Numbered from the stretch's first letter, positions 1 through 9,188 are shown. The stretch is 64,000 bases of DNA from Rhodococcus yunnanensis NBRC 103083 (GCF_001895005.1 NZ_BCXH01000023.1:30276-94275), one strand, 5' to 3'. Notes: a model not told the origin generated them from the sequence alone. Numbers and translations are program-made.

Positions 1-772
1 GTGCGGTGGCGACGAGCATCGCCACGACGCCGTCGGGTGAATCGGACGTCGAGAACGTCAACGTGAGCGCAGCGCTGTACGAGGCGCCCTGCACGCGCGT
101 CAGGTTCTTGAACGAGCCCTGTGCGAGGAGCGCGTTGGGGACGATCTGCAATCCGTTGCCGGTGTCGATATGAACCGCGCGCCAGTTGACTTCGACGATG
201 CGGCCCTTCGCCGACGCCGTATCGAGCCAATCGCCGAGCTGGAAGGGCTGCTCGAACAGCAGGAGCAGACCGGCGATGATCGAGCCGACCGCATTCTGCA
301 GCGCCAGGCCGATGACGATGGAGGTGACACCCAACGCTGCGAACAGTCCTCCGACGTCGGCGCCCCAGACGACGGAGAACAGCACTCCGAGGCTGATGAC
401 GATGACGACGAGTCTGCCGAGGTCGACGAAGATCGAGGGCAGGCGGCTACGCCAGGTGTCGGTGCCCGCGTTGGAGAACAACACGGCGTTGGCGCCGGAC
501 AGCACGAAGAGAATAACGAGGAAGCCGAGGACCGTCGCGATGATCCGCGACCAACTCGCCTCGACGGACTCGCTCTCGACCTGGCTGATCAGAAGCAGCA
601 GCGCAAGGGCGGGCAGCACGTAGTTGCGCAGCAACAGAACCGGTTTGACGAAGTTGCTTCCGCGTCGCTGCAGTGACGCGTGTATTTCGGTGAGGATCAG
701 CAGCGCGACGGGCAGCGCCACCACGACCAGGACGGCCGGCCAGAACCACGGCTGCGAGACGAGATCAGACAT
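1..772 (-). CDS. MscS-family mechanosensitive ion channel (partial, 3' end outside window)
   Basis: Small-conductance mechanosensitive channel of the inner membrane, which releases solutes on hypo-osmotic shock. The translation starts MSDLVSQPWFWP and has hydrophobic segments at about residues 10-28, 45-62, 78-95 and 115-135. The family's pore-lining helix and beta-domain entry follow: GVTSIVIGLALQNAVGSI, then LLFEQPFQLGDWL. The C-terminus runs off the window. The ATG overlaps the stop of the upstream cyclase gene by 8 bp, so the two are probably translationally coupled. This suggests the cyclase-like protein and the channel act together, which is inference. The family call rests on clear motifs; the gating properties cannot be read from sequence. 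Confidence 0.9.
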   Translation of the reverse strand, partial: MSDLVSQPWFWPAVLVVVALPVALLILTEIHASLQRRGSNFVKPVLLLRNYVLPALALLLLISQVESESVEASWSRIIATVLGFLVILFVLSGANAVLFSNAGTDTWRSRLPSIFVDLGRLVVIVISLGVLFSVVWGADVGGLFAALGVTSIVIGLALQNAVGSIIAGLLLLFEQPFQLGDWLDTASAKGRIVEVNWRAVHIDTGNGLQIVPNALLAQGSFKNLTRVQGASYSAALTLTFSTSDSPDGVVAMLVATA

Positions 773-2933
773 CGATGACTCCTGTGGCCAGTGCCCAGAC
801 CTGCTCGGTTCCCGTGGCGGTCTCGACCGTGCCGACTGCTGTGAACGTGTACGTGTTCGCCAGGGTGTCGCGCACTCGTTGGCTCACGAAGACACCTGGA
901 GTTCGATCGACCGCGTGCACACGATGGGCCAGATCGATCGCGTCTCCCCACAAGTCGTAGACCATCGATTTCTGGCCGACGAGTCCACTCGACAGTGGTC
1001 CACTGTCGACTCCGGCCCGCAGGGTGAGACGAGCGCCGTTCTGTGCGTTGAAACGACCGACGATCTCGCCCAGTTCGGTCGCGAACCTCACCACACGCTC
1101 GACATGGTCGACGCGGGGGACGACCAGTCCGCAGCTGGCGAGGAACCCGTTTCTCAGATTGCGCACGCGTTCGACACCGTGCCGCTCGGCGGCCTCTTCG
1201 AAACTGTGAATCAGCGCGTTGAATGCCGCGCTCGACTTCTCCGAGGAGATGCCGGCGGCATAGTCGCCGAAGCCCACCAACTCGGCGAAGATCACCGACA
1301 CATCCTTGTGCTCGGCGCTGATGTTGGATTCGCCGTCGCGATACCGTTTCGCGACCGGCGCAGGCATCAGGTTGTGCAGAAGTTCCTCGTTCTCCTTCTG
1401 CTGTTCCTGCAGCAACTGCTGCTTCGTCGCCAAGCTGTGGCTCATGTCGTTGAATGCCCTTCCGAGCTCACCGAGTTCGTCGTCGGTGGTGACCGGAATG
1501 TCGACACCCAGATTTCCCGCGCTGATCTCGCGGACAGCACCGGCCAGCTGCTTGAGCGGCCGAGTGAACACCCGGGCCAGCAGCAACGACAGCAGCGATA
1601 CGAGCAGCACGATCGCCGCGGTCGACAACGCGAGGTTGCGCGCGAACCGGTCCACCGGTGCCAACGCCTCGTCGGAGTCGATCTTCGCGACCAGCACCCA
1701 GTCGATTCCCGGAATGTCGAGAGGGGTGTACGCGACGAGTGTGTCCTCCCCGGTGTAATCGTCGGCGACCTCCACTCCGGTCTCACCGGCCAGTGCCGCG
1801 TTGACTGCAACGGTGTCGACCGGTTGAAGCAGAATGCTCCCACCGCGTGCCACTTCCAGCGCTGCCACCGAGGGTGATGTCCCGGAGCTCACGACGGTGT
1901 CGATGAAAGCATCGGGATCGGTGGTCAACATTCGCGACACCGAGCGCATCAGGCGATCGGGCCCGGCGAGATAGGTCTCACCGGTTTCACCCAGACCGTC
2001 CTCGACCCATCCGTTGTCGGCCGTCATCACCGAGTTGATCGCCTCGATGGGCAGCTGCAAGGCCAGTACGCCTGCAATGACGCCGTCGGTACCGATCGGT
2101 GTCATGACCCACGATGTCGGCTTGTCGTACGACGGCGCATAACGCTGAAAGTCGGTCACCAGAGTGTCGTCGATCGAGCTCGCCTGCATCGCCTGCTCGA
2201 ATCCGCTGGCCAGATTGGACGCGCGGTAGGGCCCGGTACGCACGTTGGTGCCCAGGTCGGCGCCCTTGTAGGCGCTGTAGACGACGGTTCCCGCCGGGTC
2301 GAGGATGAGTGAATCCTCGAATCCGAACCTGGTGGTCAAGTCCTCGAAGAACGGCTGGAACTTCGCATTGACCGCGGACCACGCACTGCTGTCGCCTGCC
2401 GTATCGACGCTGATGGCCGCCTCGAAGTCGCCGTTCGCGGGCACCGTGTACATGCTCTGCAGGTACCGTTCGGCTGGTCCGCGAGGAACGAACAGCGAAG
2501 GATCGACAGGTTTTCCGGTGTTCTCCTCGAGTGCGGGAGCGAACACGTCGGCGTAATAGGCGTCGAGTCCGGCCGTCTGAGCCGGTGTCGAGGTCTGCTC
2601 TGCCAATTCCCCGAACGCGGCGCTGAATTGGTTCGTAGCATCGATGGTGGTGGCACTGTGTGTGATCACTGCCGCGGAATTGCTGATCGAATTGAATCGC
2701 GCGGTGATTTCGCGCGCTCTCGATTCTCGAAGTTCGGTCAAACGATCGAATGCCGCACTGCGCAGAGAACTGGTTCCCGCGACATATCCGACCGCTCCGA
2801 CGACGATGACCGATACCACGCTCACGCTCAGCAGCATGACAAGAAGTTTGGACTGAATTCCGAAGGAGTAGAGGCGCTTCCGGGAGCCGAATAACCGCCT
2901 GGAAGCATGACTGTAATCGGGTGCAGCGGCCAA
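765..2933 (-). CDS. Membrane class III adenylate/guanylate cyclase-like protein with degenerate active site
   Basis: 722 aa. TM helix at about 28-52, a large extracytoplasmic sensor domain (about 53-430, Cache-like), second TM at about 432-455, HAMP (455-510), a short linker helix and a C-terminal class III cyclase domain (about 540-715). The fold is recognisable (VIFAELVGFGDYAAG, LWGDAIDLAHRV), but key positions differ from the active consensus. The first metal Asp is Glu551, the second metal Asp (GDAY motif) is Asn595, the substrate Lys is Arg591, and the transition-state Asn is Asp667. Arg671 and Asp660 remain. It may be weakly active, inactive or regulatory. The start is a TTG with a poor RBS, so the N-terminus is uncertain. 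It overlaps the MscS gene by 8 bp. Confidence 0.85.
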   Translation of the reverse strand: MAAAPDYSHASRRLFGSRKRLYSFGIQSKLLVMLLSVSVVSVIVVGAVGYVAGTSSLRSAAFDRLTELRESRAREITARFNSISNSAAVITHSATTIDATNQFSAAFGELAEQTSTPAQTAGLDAYYADVFAPALEENTGKPVDPSLFVPRGPAERYLQSMYTVPANGDFEAAISVDTAGDSSAWSAVNAKFQPFFEDLTTRFGFEDSLILDPAGTVVYSAYKGADLGTNVRTGPYRASNLASGFEQAMQASSIDDTLVTDFQRYAPSYDKPTSWVMTPIGTDGVIAGVLALQLPIEAINSVMTADNGWVEDGLGETGETYLAGPDRLMRSVSRMLTTDPDAFIDTVVSSGTSPSVAALEVARGGSILLQPVDTVAVNAALAGETGVEVADDYTGEDTLVAYTPLDIPGIDWVLVAKIDSDEALAPVDRFARNLALSTAAIVLLVSLLSLLLARVFTRPLKQLAGAVREISAGNLGVDIPVTTDDELGELGRAFNDMSHSLATKQQLLQEQQKENEELLHNLMPAPVAKRYRDGESNISAEHKDVSVIFAELVGFGDYAAGISSEKSSAAFNALIHSFEEAAERHGVERVRNLRNGFLASCGLVVPRVDHVERVVRFATELGEIVGRFNAQNGARLTLRAGVDSGPLSSGLVGQKSMVYDLWGDAIDLAHRVHAVDRTPGVFVSQRVRDTLANTYTFTAVGTVETATGTEQVWALATGVIDV

Positions 2934-3153
2934 CTCGGATCACCATTTCTCGGATTGGAGTCGCATGCCGCTACTCGAGTGAATCGGATATTAGCCGATC
3001 CGCAAGACATTCGGCGACCTAACGATCGAGAGATCCTCGGGGAAAAACAATCATGAAAATCGAAATATCGACCTAAATTGTTCTCTGGTATGTTTTCGAT
3101 TCGATCGGGACTTCGGAGTGTGGACTTCGAGGTTGCCAGTAAGGAGTCCACCC

Positions 3154-3465
3154 ATGCCTGCTCTCGAACTCCGACCCAACTGCGAACTGTGCGATATGGA
3201 CCTACCGCCGTTCTCGGTGGATGCACGCATCTGTTCGTTCGAATGCACTTTCTGCGCCGGTTGCGTCGCTCGGCTGTCGAACGTGTGCCCCAATTGCGGG
3301 GGCGGGTTCGCACCTCGCCCGATTCGGCCGTCGACCGAGTGGAGGCCAGGGCTCTCGACGACGCATCGGCCTGCGTCGACCACGCGCGTGCACACGCCCT
3401 ATTCCCAGGTCGAGCTCGACGACTTCGCCGATCGCGTCAAAGCCATCGCACCGCAGGACCGGTGA
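3154..3465 (+). CDS. DUF1272 cysteine-rich small protein
   Basis: 103 aa. The N-terminal half matches the DUF1272 pattern (LRPNCELCDMDLPP, then CSFECTFCAGC and CPNCGG). Eight cysteines at 10, 13, 27, 31, 34, 37, 45 and 48 could bind two zinc ions. The C-terminal 45 residues are a less conserved, Pro/Thr-rich tail, so it is longer than the short family core. Function is unknown. The ATG is chosen because AAGGAG lies 8 nt upstream; an earlier in-frame ATG at 3118 has no RBS. It stands alone, converging on an acyltransferase gene. Confidence 0.8.
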   Translation: MPALELRPNCELCDMDLPPFSVDARICSFECTFCAGCVARLSNVCPNCGGGFAPRPIRPSTEWRPGLSTTHRPASTTRVHTPYSQVELDDFADRVKAIAPQDR

Positions 3466-3478
3466 TCGGTTCCCGCTC

Positions 3479-3976
3479 TCAGGCGTCCAGGCGCCCGGAC
3501 AGTTTTGCCGGGCTGCCGACGTAGACGGAATCGGGCTCGCAGTCCTTGGTCACGAGAGAGTTGGCGCCGATCACGGTGCCTGCGCCGATGGTGACGCCGG
3601 GCAGAATCACCGACCCCGAACCGATCCAGCATCCGTCGCCGATGGAGACCGACTGCGCGGTGAGGGTGGACGCCCGTTGAGTCGCAGGTCCGGTCTGATG
3701 GCTCGAGGTCAGAATGCGCACGTGGTCGGCGATGAAAACACCGTCCCCGATCGAGATGTCGGCGACGGTGTCGAAGTAGCAACTGTGATTGATGAAGCAC
3801 CGCGCCCCGACATGTAGGTAGCCCAGACCCTGGACGACGAAGTTCCCGCCGATGAGCAACGCGCCGCGGAACGTGACCCCGGCGAACTGCAGCACGGTCG
3901 CACGACGCACCCGCGGTACGAGGGACCAGTTCGCTACGCCGACGAGAAATGCCTGTCTTCCGTATGTATGACCCAC
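3479..3976 (-). CDS. Hexapeptide-repeat (left-handed beta-helix) acyltransferase
   Basis: 165 aa. Most of the protein consists of hexapeptide repeats of the [LIV]-G-x4 type (for example ISIGDGVFIADHV, VSIGDGCWIGSG, VTIGAGTVIGANS), which fold as a trimeric left-handed beta-helix. The pattern GDGCWIGSGSVILPGVTIG is typical of the maltose/galactoside/NodL O-acetyltransferase group, with the usual end VYVGSPAK. It probably transfers an acetyl group from acetyl-CoA to a sugar or cell-envelope glycan. Its substrate cannot be inferred, and no polysaccharide cluster surrounds it. Confidence 0.8.
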   Translation of the reverse strand: MGHTYGRQAFLVGVANWSLVPRVRRATVLQFAGVTFRGALLIGGNFVVQGLGYLHVGARCFINHSCYFDTVADISIGDGVFIADHVRILTSSHQTGPATQRASTLTAQSVSIGDGCWIGSGSVILPGVTIGAGTVIGANSLVTKDCEPDSVYVGSPAKLSGRLDA

Positions 3977-4013
3977 CGGCGCATCCTATCCGGAGTGCGA
4001 ACCGATCGAGCTG

Positions 4014-6203
4014 TCATCGCTGCTGTCGTGCCAACGCCGAGGGCCACCAGATCTTTCGTCCGATGTCGTAGGACAGGGCGGGAACCAGAATGCTGCGTAC
4101 CACGATGGTGTCGAGCAGAACTCCGAACGCGACGGCGAATCCGATCTCCGCCAGGAACACGAGGGGGAGAACTCCGAGCACCGCGAAGGTTGCGGCGAGT
4201 ACGACTCCCGCCGAGGTGATCACTCCACCGGTGACGGCGAGACCGCGCAGAATGCCACTGTGCGTTCCGTGTTGAAGCGTCTCCTCGCGCACACGCGTCA
4301 TCAGGAAGATGTTGTAGTCGATCCCGAGCGCGACCAGGAAGACGAACGCGAAGAGCGGGAAGGACTGATCGGCACCGGCGAACCCGAACACGTGCGTGAA
4401 CACCAGCCCGCTCACGCCGAGCGTCGCCGCGAAGGACAGCACGACGGTGGCGATAAGTATCAACGGAATGAGCAACGCGCGCAACAGGATCGACAGAACG
4501 AAGAAAATCACCACCAGCACGATCGGGATGATCAGGTTCCGGTCGTGTACCGACGCTGCCTGCACGTCCACCGTGGCAGCGGAGTTTCCACCGACGAGCG
4601 CATCGGCTCCGTCGATGGCGTGCACCGCATCACGCAGCCGCTCGATCGTGGCAAGAGCGGCAGGCGAATCGGGGGAATCGGCGAGTGTGGCGTTGATCAG
4701 AATTCGGCCATCGGCCGGCTGTACTTGCAACGACTGCGGCGCACACCCGGTCTGCGCGGCGATCGCCGCAGGCCCGACCGTCTTGATCAACTCCGCCACT
4801 TTCGCGAAATCGACCTGTATGCACACCGATCCGGGTGTCTGTGCGACGCCGTCGGTGGCCGCGGCCACACGGATGACCTCGTCCGCCGAATCCGCGGCCG
4901 CGATGATGACGGCGGGCGCGCCGGTACCGGGGTCGAACTTCGATGTGTAGAGCTCCTGCCCGACGACCGCCTCGGGACGGTTGGTGAATGCCTGTGTCGT
5001 CGTCAGCCCCGAGGTGTCGAGGGCTGCGATTCCGAGGACGCACAGCAGCAGCAGAACCGTCGCACCGATCCATGCAGGTCGGTGCCTCGATCCGATGGCG
5101 TCGGCGATCCGTCCCCAGATGCCATGGGTGGTGAGATCGGCGGCATGGTCGACCTCGGGTCGTTTCGGCCAGAACACCCACCGGCCGCACAGTGACAGTG
5201 CAACCGGAAGGAACGTCATCATCACCAGCACCGTGCACGCGATGCCGATTGCGGCAACCGGACCGAGGCTCTTGTTGGAGTTGAGTTCCGAGAACATCAG
5301 ACACAGCAATCCGACGATCACCGTTCCCGCCGAAGCGCCGATGGCGGGCGCGGACTCCTTCCACGCCTTGATCATCGCGTCGAACCGATTCGGATGAGTG
5401 TGCAGTTCTTCCCGGTACCGCGATATCAGCAAGAGCGCGTAGTCGGTGCCCGCGCCGATGACGAGGACGAACAATATGCCCTGGCTCTGACCGGTCAATG
5501 TCAATATCTCGTGCTCGGCGAGGTAGTAGATGATCAGCGACGCCAGTCCGACGGCCAGGACCGCAGACAGAATCGGGAAGACCCACAGCACCGGTGATCT
5601 GTAGACGATCAACAGAATCAGGATCACCACCAGCAACGCCGCTCCGAGCAGAGCGCCGTCGAGACCGGCGAATGCGTCGATGAACGCCACGAGAAGCCCG
5701 CCTGGCCCCGCAGGCAGAACCTCGACGTCGTCGGCAACGGACTCGCTTGCGGTGTCGATGACGGTCTGCTCGGTCAATGCGAGAACTTCGCCGGTGACGT
5801 CGACACCGTCCGCTTTCGCGACGAGGGGTACGTACATCGAGGCCGTGCGGCCGTCCACCGAATACTGCGGCGGCCCCATGCCGTCGCCGTCCACTCCGTC
5901 GATCGCCGCGATCTTCTGCTCGGCCGACGAGATCGCGGACTTGTCCCCGTCCGTCAGGCCGGAATCCCGGTCGAACAGAACGAAACCTGGTATCGACTGG
6001 ACGGTCAGGAACGACGCGGACTCGTTCGCGACGATCGTCGATTCGGCCGACCCAGGCAGGTACGACGCATTGTCGTTCTTCTGAACCTCGCCCAGCTTGG
6101 CCTGGTAACTGCCGCCGAACCCGCCGAGTAACAGCGTTGCAGCCGCAATGGCGACGATCGTGAAGATCGGCCACCGGAAGGGGGATCGGCGGATGGGCCC
6201 CAT
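4014..6203 (-). CDS. MMPL/RND-family transporter
   Basis: 729 aa. Two-fold MMPL architecture: N-terminal TM helix (about 12-32), a first periplasmic domain, a bundle of five or six helices (about 180-360), a second TM and periplasmic domain, and a second bundle at the C-terminus. Charged TM motifs typical of proton relay are present (GAGTDYALLLISRYREEL and LGIDYNIFLMTRVREE). Actinobacterial relatives export lipids, siderophores or drugs. The reading frame extends upstream, but the ATG is chosen because GAGGAG lies just before it and hydrophobic sequence follows. It is divergent, over 268 bp, from two effector-binding-domain proteins that may sense its substrate (inference). Confidence 0.88.
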   Translation of the reverse strand: MGPIRRSPFRWPIFTIVAIAAATLLLGGFGGSYQAKLGEVQKNDNASYLPGSAESTIVANESASFLTVQSIPGFVLFDRDSGLTDGDKSAISSAEQKIAAIDGVDGDGMGPPQYSVDGRTASMYVPLVAKADGVDVTGEVLALTEQTVIDTASESVADDVEVLPAGPGGLLVAFIDAFAGLDGALLGAALLVVILILLIVYRSPVLWVFPILSAVLAVGLASLIIYYLAEHEILTLTGQSQGILFVLVIGAGTDYALLLISRYREELHTHPNRFDAMIKAWKESAPAIGASAGTVIVGLLCLMFSELNSNKSLGPVAAIGIACTVLVMMTFLPVALSLCGRWVFWPKRPEVDHAADLTTHGIWGRIADAIGSRHRPAWIGATVLLLLCVLGIAALDTSGLTTTQAFTNRPEAVVGQELYTSKFDPGTGAPAVIIAAADSADEVIRVAAATDGVAQTPGSVCIQVDFAKVAELIKTVGPAAIAAQTGCAPQSLQVQPADGRILINATLADSPDSPAALATIERLRDAVHAIDGADALVGGNSAATVDVQAASVHDRNLIIPIVLVVIFFVLSILLRALLIPLILIATVVLSFAATLGVSGLVFTHVFGFAGADQSFPLFAFVFLVALGIDYNIFLMTRVREETLQHGTHSGILRGLAVTGGVITSAGVVLAATFAVLGVLPLVFLAEIGFAVAFGVLLDTIVVRSILVPALSYDIGRKIWWPSALARQQR

Positions 6204-6471
6204 CTGGTTCTCCTCGAATGCTGTGCATGCGAAAAAAATCGGTGGTCCAGTACACCATGCACTCGGTCGTCGTGGTCGGCGAAGCGAGAAGAGCAGGTGG
6301 CACCGGGCAGGTGGGTGTGCACCGGTAGGATCGTGGAGAAATGTGTGTTCAGAGTCGATCGACGGCGCAGTGTGGGGACGCGCCGCCCCGGCTGTGGAGT
6401 GCTCGATCGCCGAGTACGCGAGCGCGTGTGGGACGCTCGAACGCAGCCCTGACCAGCTAAACGGAGTGTGA

Positions 6472-6927
6472 ATGTCGTTCGAGATTGTCGACCTCGAGGA
6501 AACGTGGGTCGCCGGTCTTCCAGTTCGTAGCCCCAAGCGCGCGCTCGGAAGGTTGAATGACCCTGCCCTGGATCTCGCGTGGTCCTCGGTACTCAATCAG
6601 GATTTGGCCGGTCCGCTCGCCGCGATCTATACGGACTTCGCGCCCGGAATCGGTTCGTACAACACACAGATCGTCGGGTATCAGTGCTCCGCGTTGAGCA
6701 AAGTCACGCGAGGGCATCTCGTAGCAAGGGTTCCGCGTGCGAAATACGCGAAATTCTCTGCGGTCGGCTACTTTCCGGAAATCATGACGCGGCTGTGGAA
6801 GCAGATCGACCATGCCGAAGAGCAAGGCGAGATCACGCGATCGTTCACGGCGGACTACGAGTGTTACCCGCACGCGTACAAGATCGATCTGTACCTGTCC
6901 ATCGAGCAGTCGGGGTCGAAAGCGTGA
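6472..6927 (+). CDS. GyrI-like effector-binding domain protein (first of tandem pair)
   Basis: 151 aa. Stand-alone GyrI-like/SRPBCC-related small-molecule-binding domain without a DNA-binding domain. It starts with the family's strand pattern (FEIVDLEETWVAGLPVRSPK) and carries the late motif region YPHAYKIDLYLSI. In AraC- and MerR-type regulators such a domain binds the inducer; free-standing forms can bind or hydrolyse electrophilic or cationic ligands. It overlaps the next gene by 4 nt (GTGA) and is divergent from the MMPL transporter, so a role in detoxification or as a drug-sensing partner is possible. The ligand is unknown. Confidence 0.7.
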   Translation: MSFEIVDLEETWVAGLPVRSPKRALGRLNDPALDLAWSSVLNQDLAGPLAAIYTDFAPGIGSYNTQIVGYQCSALSKVTRGHLVARVPRAKYAKFSAVGYFPEIMTRLWKQIDHAEEQGEITRSFTADYECYPHAYKIDLYLSIEQSGSKA

Positions 6928-7358
6928 CACATCGGGTAACTGCTCGGCCCGCAGAACTGTTCGGGGGACTTGTCGCACCTCGGGTCACTCCCGGCGCCGA
7001 AGCCAGCAACAGTGAGCTCTTCAGATTCCTGCGTGAGCGCATCCGCGAGCGGTATTCCGACGGGGTCGATGTGAGCACGGTCTTCGTGCCGGACGCACAC
7101 GGTGTCGTCAACGCGGTGGTTGCGACTCGCTACCTCTCGCCCGCCGACGTTCCCATCGGCGACGTCTTCTTCGAAGTGCCCACCGGTGTGTACGCGGTGT
7201 TCGAACCCAGCGGCACACTGAAGGATCCGATCGACGACGTCTGGACACAGGCCGAGGATGCCACCGCGGCGGGGGCTATATTCCGTGCCTACAAAGAAGA
7301 CATCGAAGTCGTTACAAATTCGGGTGGAGTGGAACTTTATATCTCGATTGTTATCTGA
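6924..7358 (+). CDS. GyrI-like effector-binding domain protein (second of tandem pair)
   Basis: 144 aa. A second stand-alone domain of the same general type as its neighbour: conserved aromatic/acidic strands (VFFEVPTGVYAVFEPSG), a WTQAEDA helix, and the closing segment KEDIEVVTNSGGVELYISI. The GTG start overlaps the preceding TGA by 4 nt, indicating a two-gene operon with coupled translation. The pair may be an ancient duplication or a heterodimer; sequence identity between them looks low. No catalytic residue could be assigned. Confidence 0.65.
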   Translation: MTHRVTARPAELFGGLVAPRVTPGAEASNSELFRFLRERIRERYSDGVDVSTVFVPDAHGVVNAVVATRYLSPADVPIGDVFFEVPTGVYAVFEPSGTLKDPIDDVWTQAEDATAAGAIFRAYKEDIEVVTNSGGVELYISIVI

Positions 7359-7410
7359 ATCCGTGAACGTGTCACGCATTTGTCACTTGTAGATCACAAT
7401 AGAAGCAGGC

Positions 7411-7426
7411 ATACGGTTAGTATTAT
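7411..7426 (+). promoter_or_regulatory. Putative promoter/operator of the butyrolactone-receptor-like regulator
   Basis: The sequence ATACGGTTAGTAT has ATAC/GTAT arms around a 5-nt centre and contains TAGTAT, a plausible -10 element. It loosely resembles the segment upstream of the paralogous regulator near 49,700 (TACCGTTCGTTCGTA). Regulators of this family usually bind their own promoter, so autoregulation is plausible. No convincing -35 was seen. Confidence 0.25.
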
Positions 7427-7545
7427 CCTGCGCAACGGGCCCATGACAGGTCCGACGAATTCGAGACAACGGGTTCAACCAAGCCATGTGGTGACAGCAA
7501 GGCAGCGTCGGTGTCGGTAGAGGCAACTGAGCAGGGGTGAAAAAC

Positions 7546-8220
7546 ATGGTTAGGCAATTGAGAGCAGAAGCAACACGTGCGGCAGCGCTTCGCGCCGCGG
7601 CGGATCTCTTTCTCGAGGTCGGACATGCTAATGCGACATTGAGTCAGGTGTCCGCGCAGTCCGGCGTCACCAAGGGCGCGTTGTATTTCCATTTCGCGTC
7701 GAAGGAAGAGCTTGCCCGCGCGATCGTCGACGAGGGACACGAGCGCGTGTCGACCGCATGTGCAGGACTGGTGGACAGCCGGTCACCCGCTCTCGAATCC
7801 GTCATCGGAATCTCGTACTCGGTACTCGAACTCGCCGCCTCCGATCCGCTCGTTCGCGTGATGTACCGACTGCAGATGGAGATCGACGGGTCCGAGACGG
7901 CACGAGGAAGTGTCTTCGGTACCTGGGGAACGATCTTCGAGCATCTCTTCGACCGCGCGATCGAGCACGGTGACGTCGCCGACCATCTCGACTCGGGTAA
8001 TGCTGCGCTGCTGGTCTGCGAAATGCTTGCCGGAGTACTGATGGTGTCCGAGGCTCAGTCGACGTTGGAGACGGCGCCGTCGCGCATGGAGAAGGTCTGG
8101 CACACCGTGCTGCCCTCGCTCGTGCCGCCGAACAAGCTCGGATACTTCCGCGAGTTCGCCGCGCGAAGCCTGTCCAGTTTCGTTCCGTCCGACATGACGG
8201 TGACGTCGGTTCACGCCTAG
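7546..8220 (+). CDS. TetR-family regulator, gamma-butyrolactone receptor (ScbR/ArpA-like)
   Basis: 224 aa. N-terminal TetR helix-turn-helix of the autoregulator-receptor type (VSAQSGVTKGALYFHFASKE), followed by a long ligand-binding domain. The family's C-terminal stretch (PSRMEKVWHTVLPSLVPP) is shared with the paralogue at 49748. Such proteins repress their targets until a gamma-butyrolactone or related signal binds. No butyrolactone synthase (AfsA-like) gene is in the window. The ATG is used rather than the GTG 9 nt upstream because AGGGGTG precedes it at good spacing and the paralogue starts with the same MVRQ. Confidence 0.85.
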   Translation: MVRQLRAEATRAAALRAAADLFLEVGHANATLSQVSAQSGVTKGALYFHFASKEELARAIVDEGHERVSTACAGLVDSRSPALESVIGISYSVLELAASDPLVRVMYRLQMEIDGSETARGSVFGTWGTIFEHLFDRAIEHGDVADHLDSGNAALLVCEMLAGVLMVSEAQSTLETAPSRMEKVWHTVLPSLVPPNKLGYFREFAARSLSSFVPSDMTVTSVHA

Positions 8221-8294
8221 ATTCATCGCCCGTGGATCGATCCCCGCGGCCAGGACGGTTGCGGGGAGTCGGTGTCGAGCGGACACTGTGTGAC

Positions 8295-8465
8295 ATGGAG
8301 CACACAGTCACGACGCACAGAATGTCCGACGCCGAACTTCGCAAGGCAATCGGGACCCTTCAGAGCCGTGCCGACGACGCGCGCAAGAGGGGGGCCGATC
8401 AGGATGCCCAGCACATCGAACGGACCATCGCCGGGTACCGCGAGGAGATGAGCAAGCGTCTCTAG
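8295..8465 (+). CDS. Small hypothetical helical protein
   Basis: 56 aa, charged, predicted mostly helical (SDAELRKAIGTLQSRADDAR and an EEMSKRL end), with no Cys and no membrane segment. I do not recognise a family. It follows the regulator gene by 74 bp in the same direction and its stop overlaps the stop of the convergent reductase gene by 4 nt. No strong RBS is visible at this ATG; a second in-frame ATG lies 27 nt downstream. Codon use looks like its neighbours, so it is probably a real gene. Confidence 0.5.
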   Translation: MEHTVTTHRMSDAELRKAIGTLQSRADDARKRGADQDAQHIERTIAGYREEMSKRL

Positions 8466-9184
8466 GCGCTCGATCCGGTAGGTCCGAATCGTTCGGTCTT
8501 GATTCGATGAGGTAGGTGCCCCATCGACACCAGGGCGTCGGCCACCGCCTCGACGAAGCCTGTCGGACCGCACACGAAACATCGTGGTGCGAAGTCCGCC
8601 GGCCACCCGTGCGCGGCGATGTCCGCGGCCGAGAGCCTTCCGGGGCGGGTAGACAGTCCTTCGGGATTTCGGCGCGTGTACCGGTAACTGACGTCGATCC
8701 CGCCCGGCAGCGCCCGCAGTTCCGACGCGAACATCGATTCCGCAGGTGAACGCACCGAATAGATCAACCTGAACGGTGTCTGCCGTTCCTCCGACACCCT
8801 GGCTCGAACCATCGCCATCAGCGGCACGACGCCGGATCCTCCGGCCACCAGCAGCACAGGCGCGGGATCCGCGCGATCCCACACGAACCATCCTCCGATC
8901 GGACCGCGGAGTTCGATCTGCTCGCCCACCTGCAGAGTGTCCGTCAGATACGGCGAGACCTCCCCGTCGTCGACTGTCTGGACCGTCAGCACGACGGTGG
9001 CGCCGTCACTGGGGTGAGCCATGGAGTAGCTGCGTTGGGCGCTGTATCCGTCCTCGGCCGTCAGGCGAACGTCCAGGTGCTGGCCGGGTAGGTGCCCTGG
9101 CCATCCGGGGACGTCGAAGACGAGCGTCGACGCGGTCGCAGTTTCTCGGTGCTTGTTCGTCAGAGTTGCGACGAGCCACTTCAT
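8462..9184 (-). CDS. FAD/NAD(P)-binding ferredoxin-reductase-like oxidoreductase
   Basis: 240 aa. FNR-superfamily reductase. An FAD-binding beta barrel comes first, with the flavin motif RSYSMAHPS (about 51-59). A Rossmann NAD(P) domain follows, with GGSGVVPLMAMVR (about 114-126) and the closing CGPTGFVEAVADAL. There is no [2Fe-2S] domain. It lies 4 bp downstream of the molybdopterin oxidoreductase gene in the same direction, so it probably passes electrons between NAD(P)H and that enzyme. The exact reaction is unknown. Confidence 0.85.
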   Translation of the reverse strand: MKWLVATLTNKHRETATASTLVFDVPGWPGHLPGQHLDVRLTAEDGYSAQRSYSMAHPSDGATVVLTVQTVDDGEVSPYLTDTLQVGEQIELRGPIGGWFVWDRADPAPVLLVAGGSGVVPLMAMVRARVSEERQTPFRLIYSVRSPAESMFASELRALPGGIDVSYRYTRRNPEGLSTRPGRLSAADIAAHGWPADFAPRCFVCGPTGFVEAVADALVSMGHLPHRIKTERFGPTGSSA

Positions 9185-9188
9185 CGAC

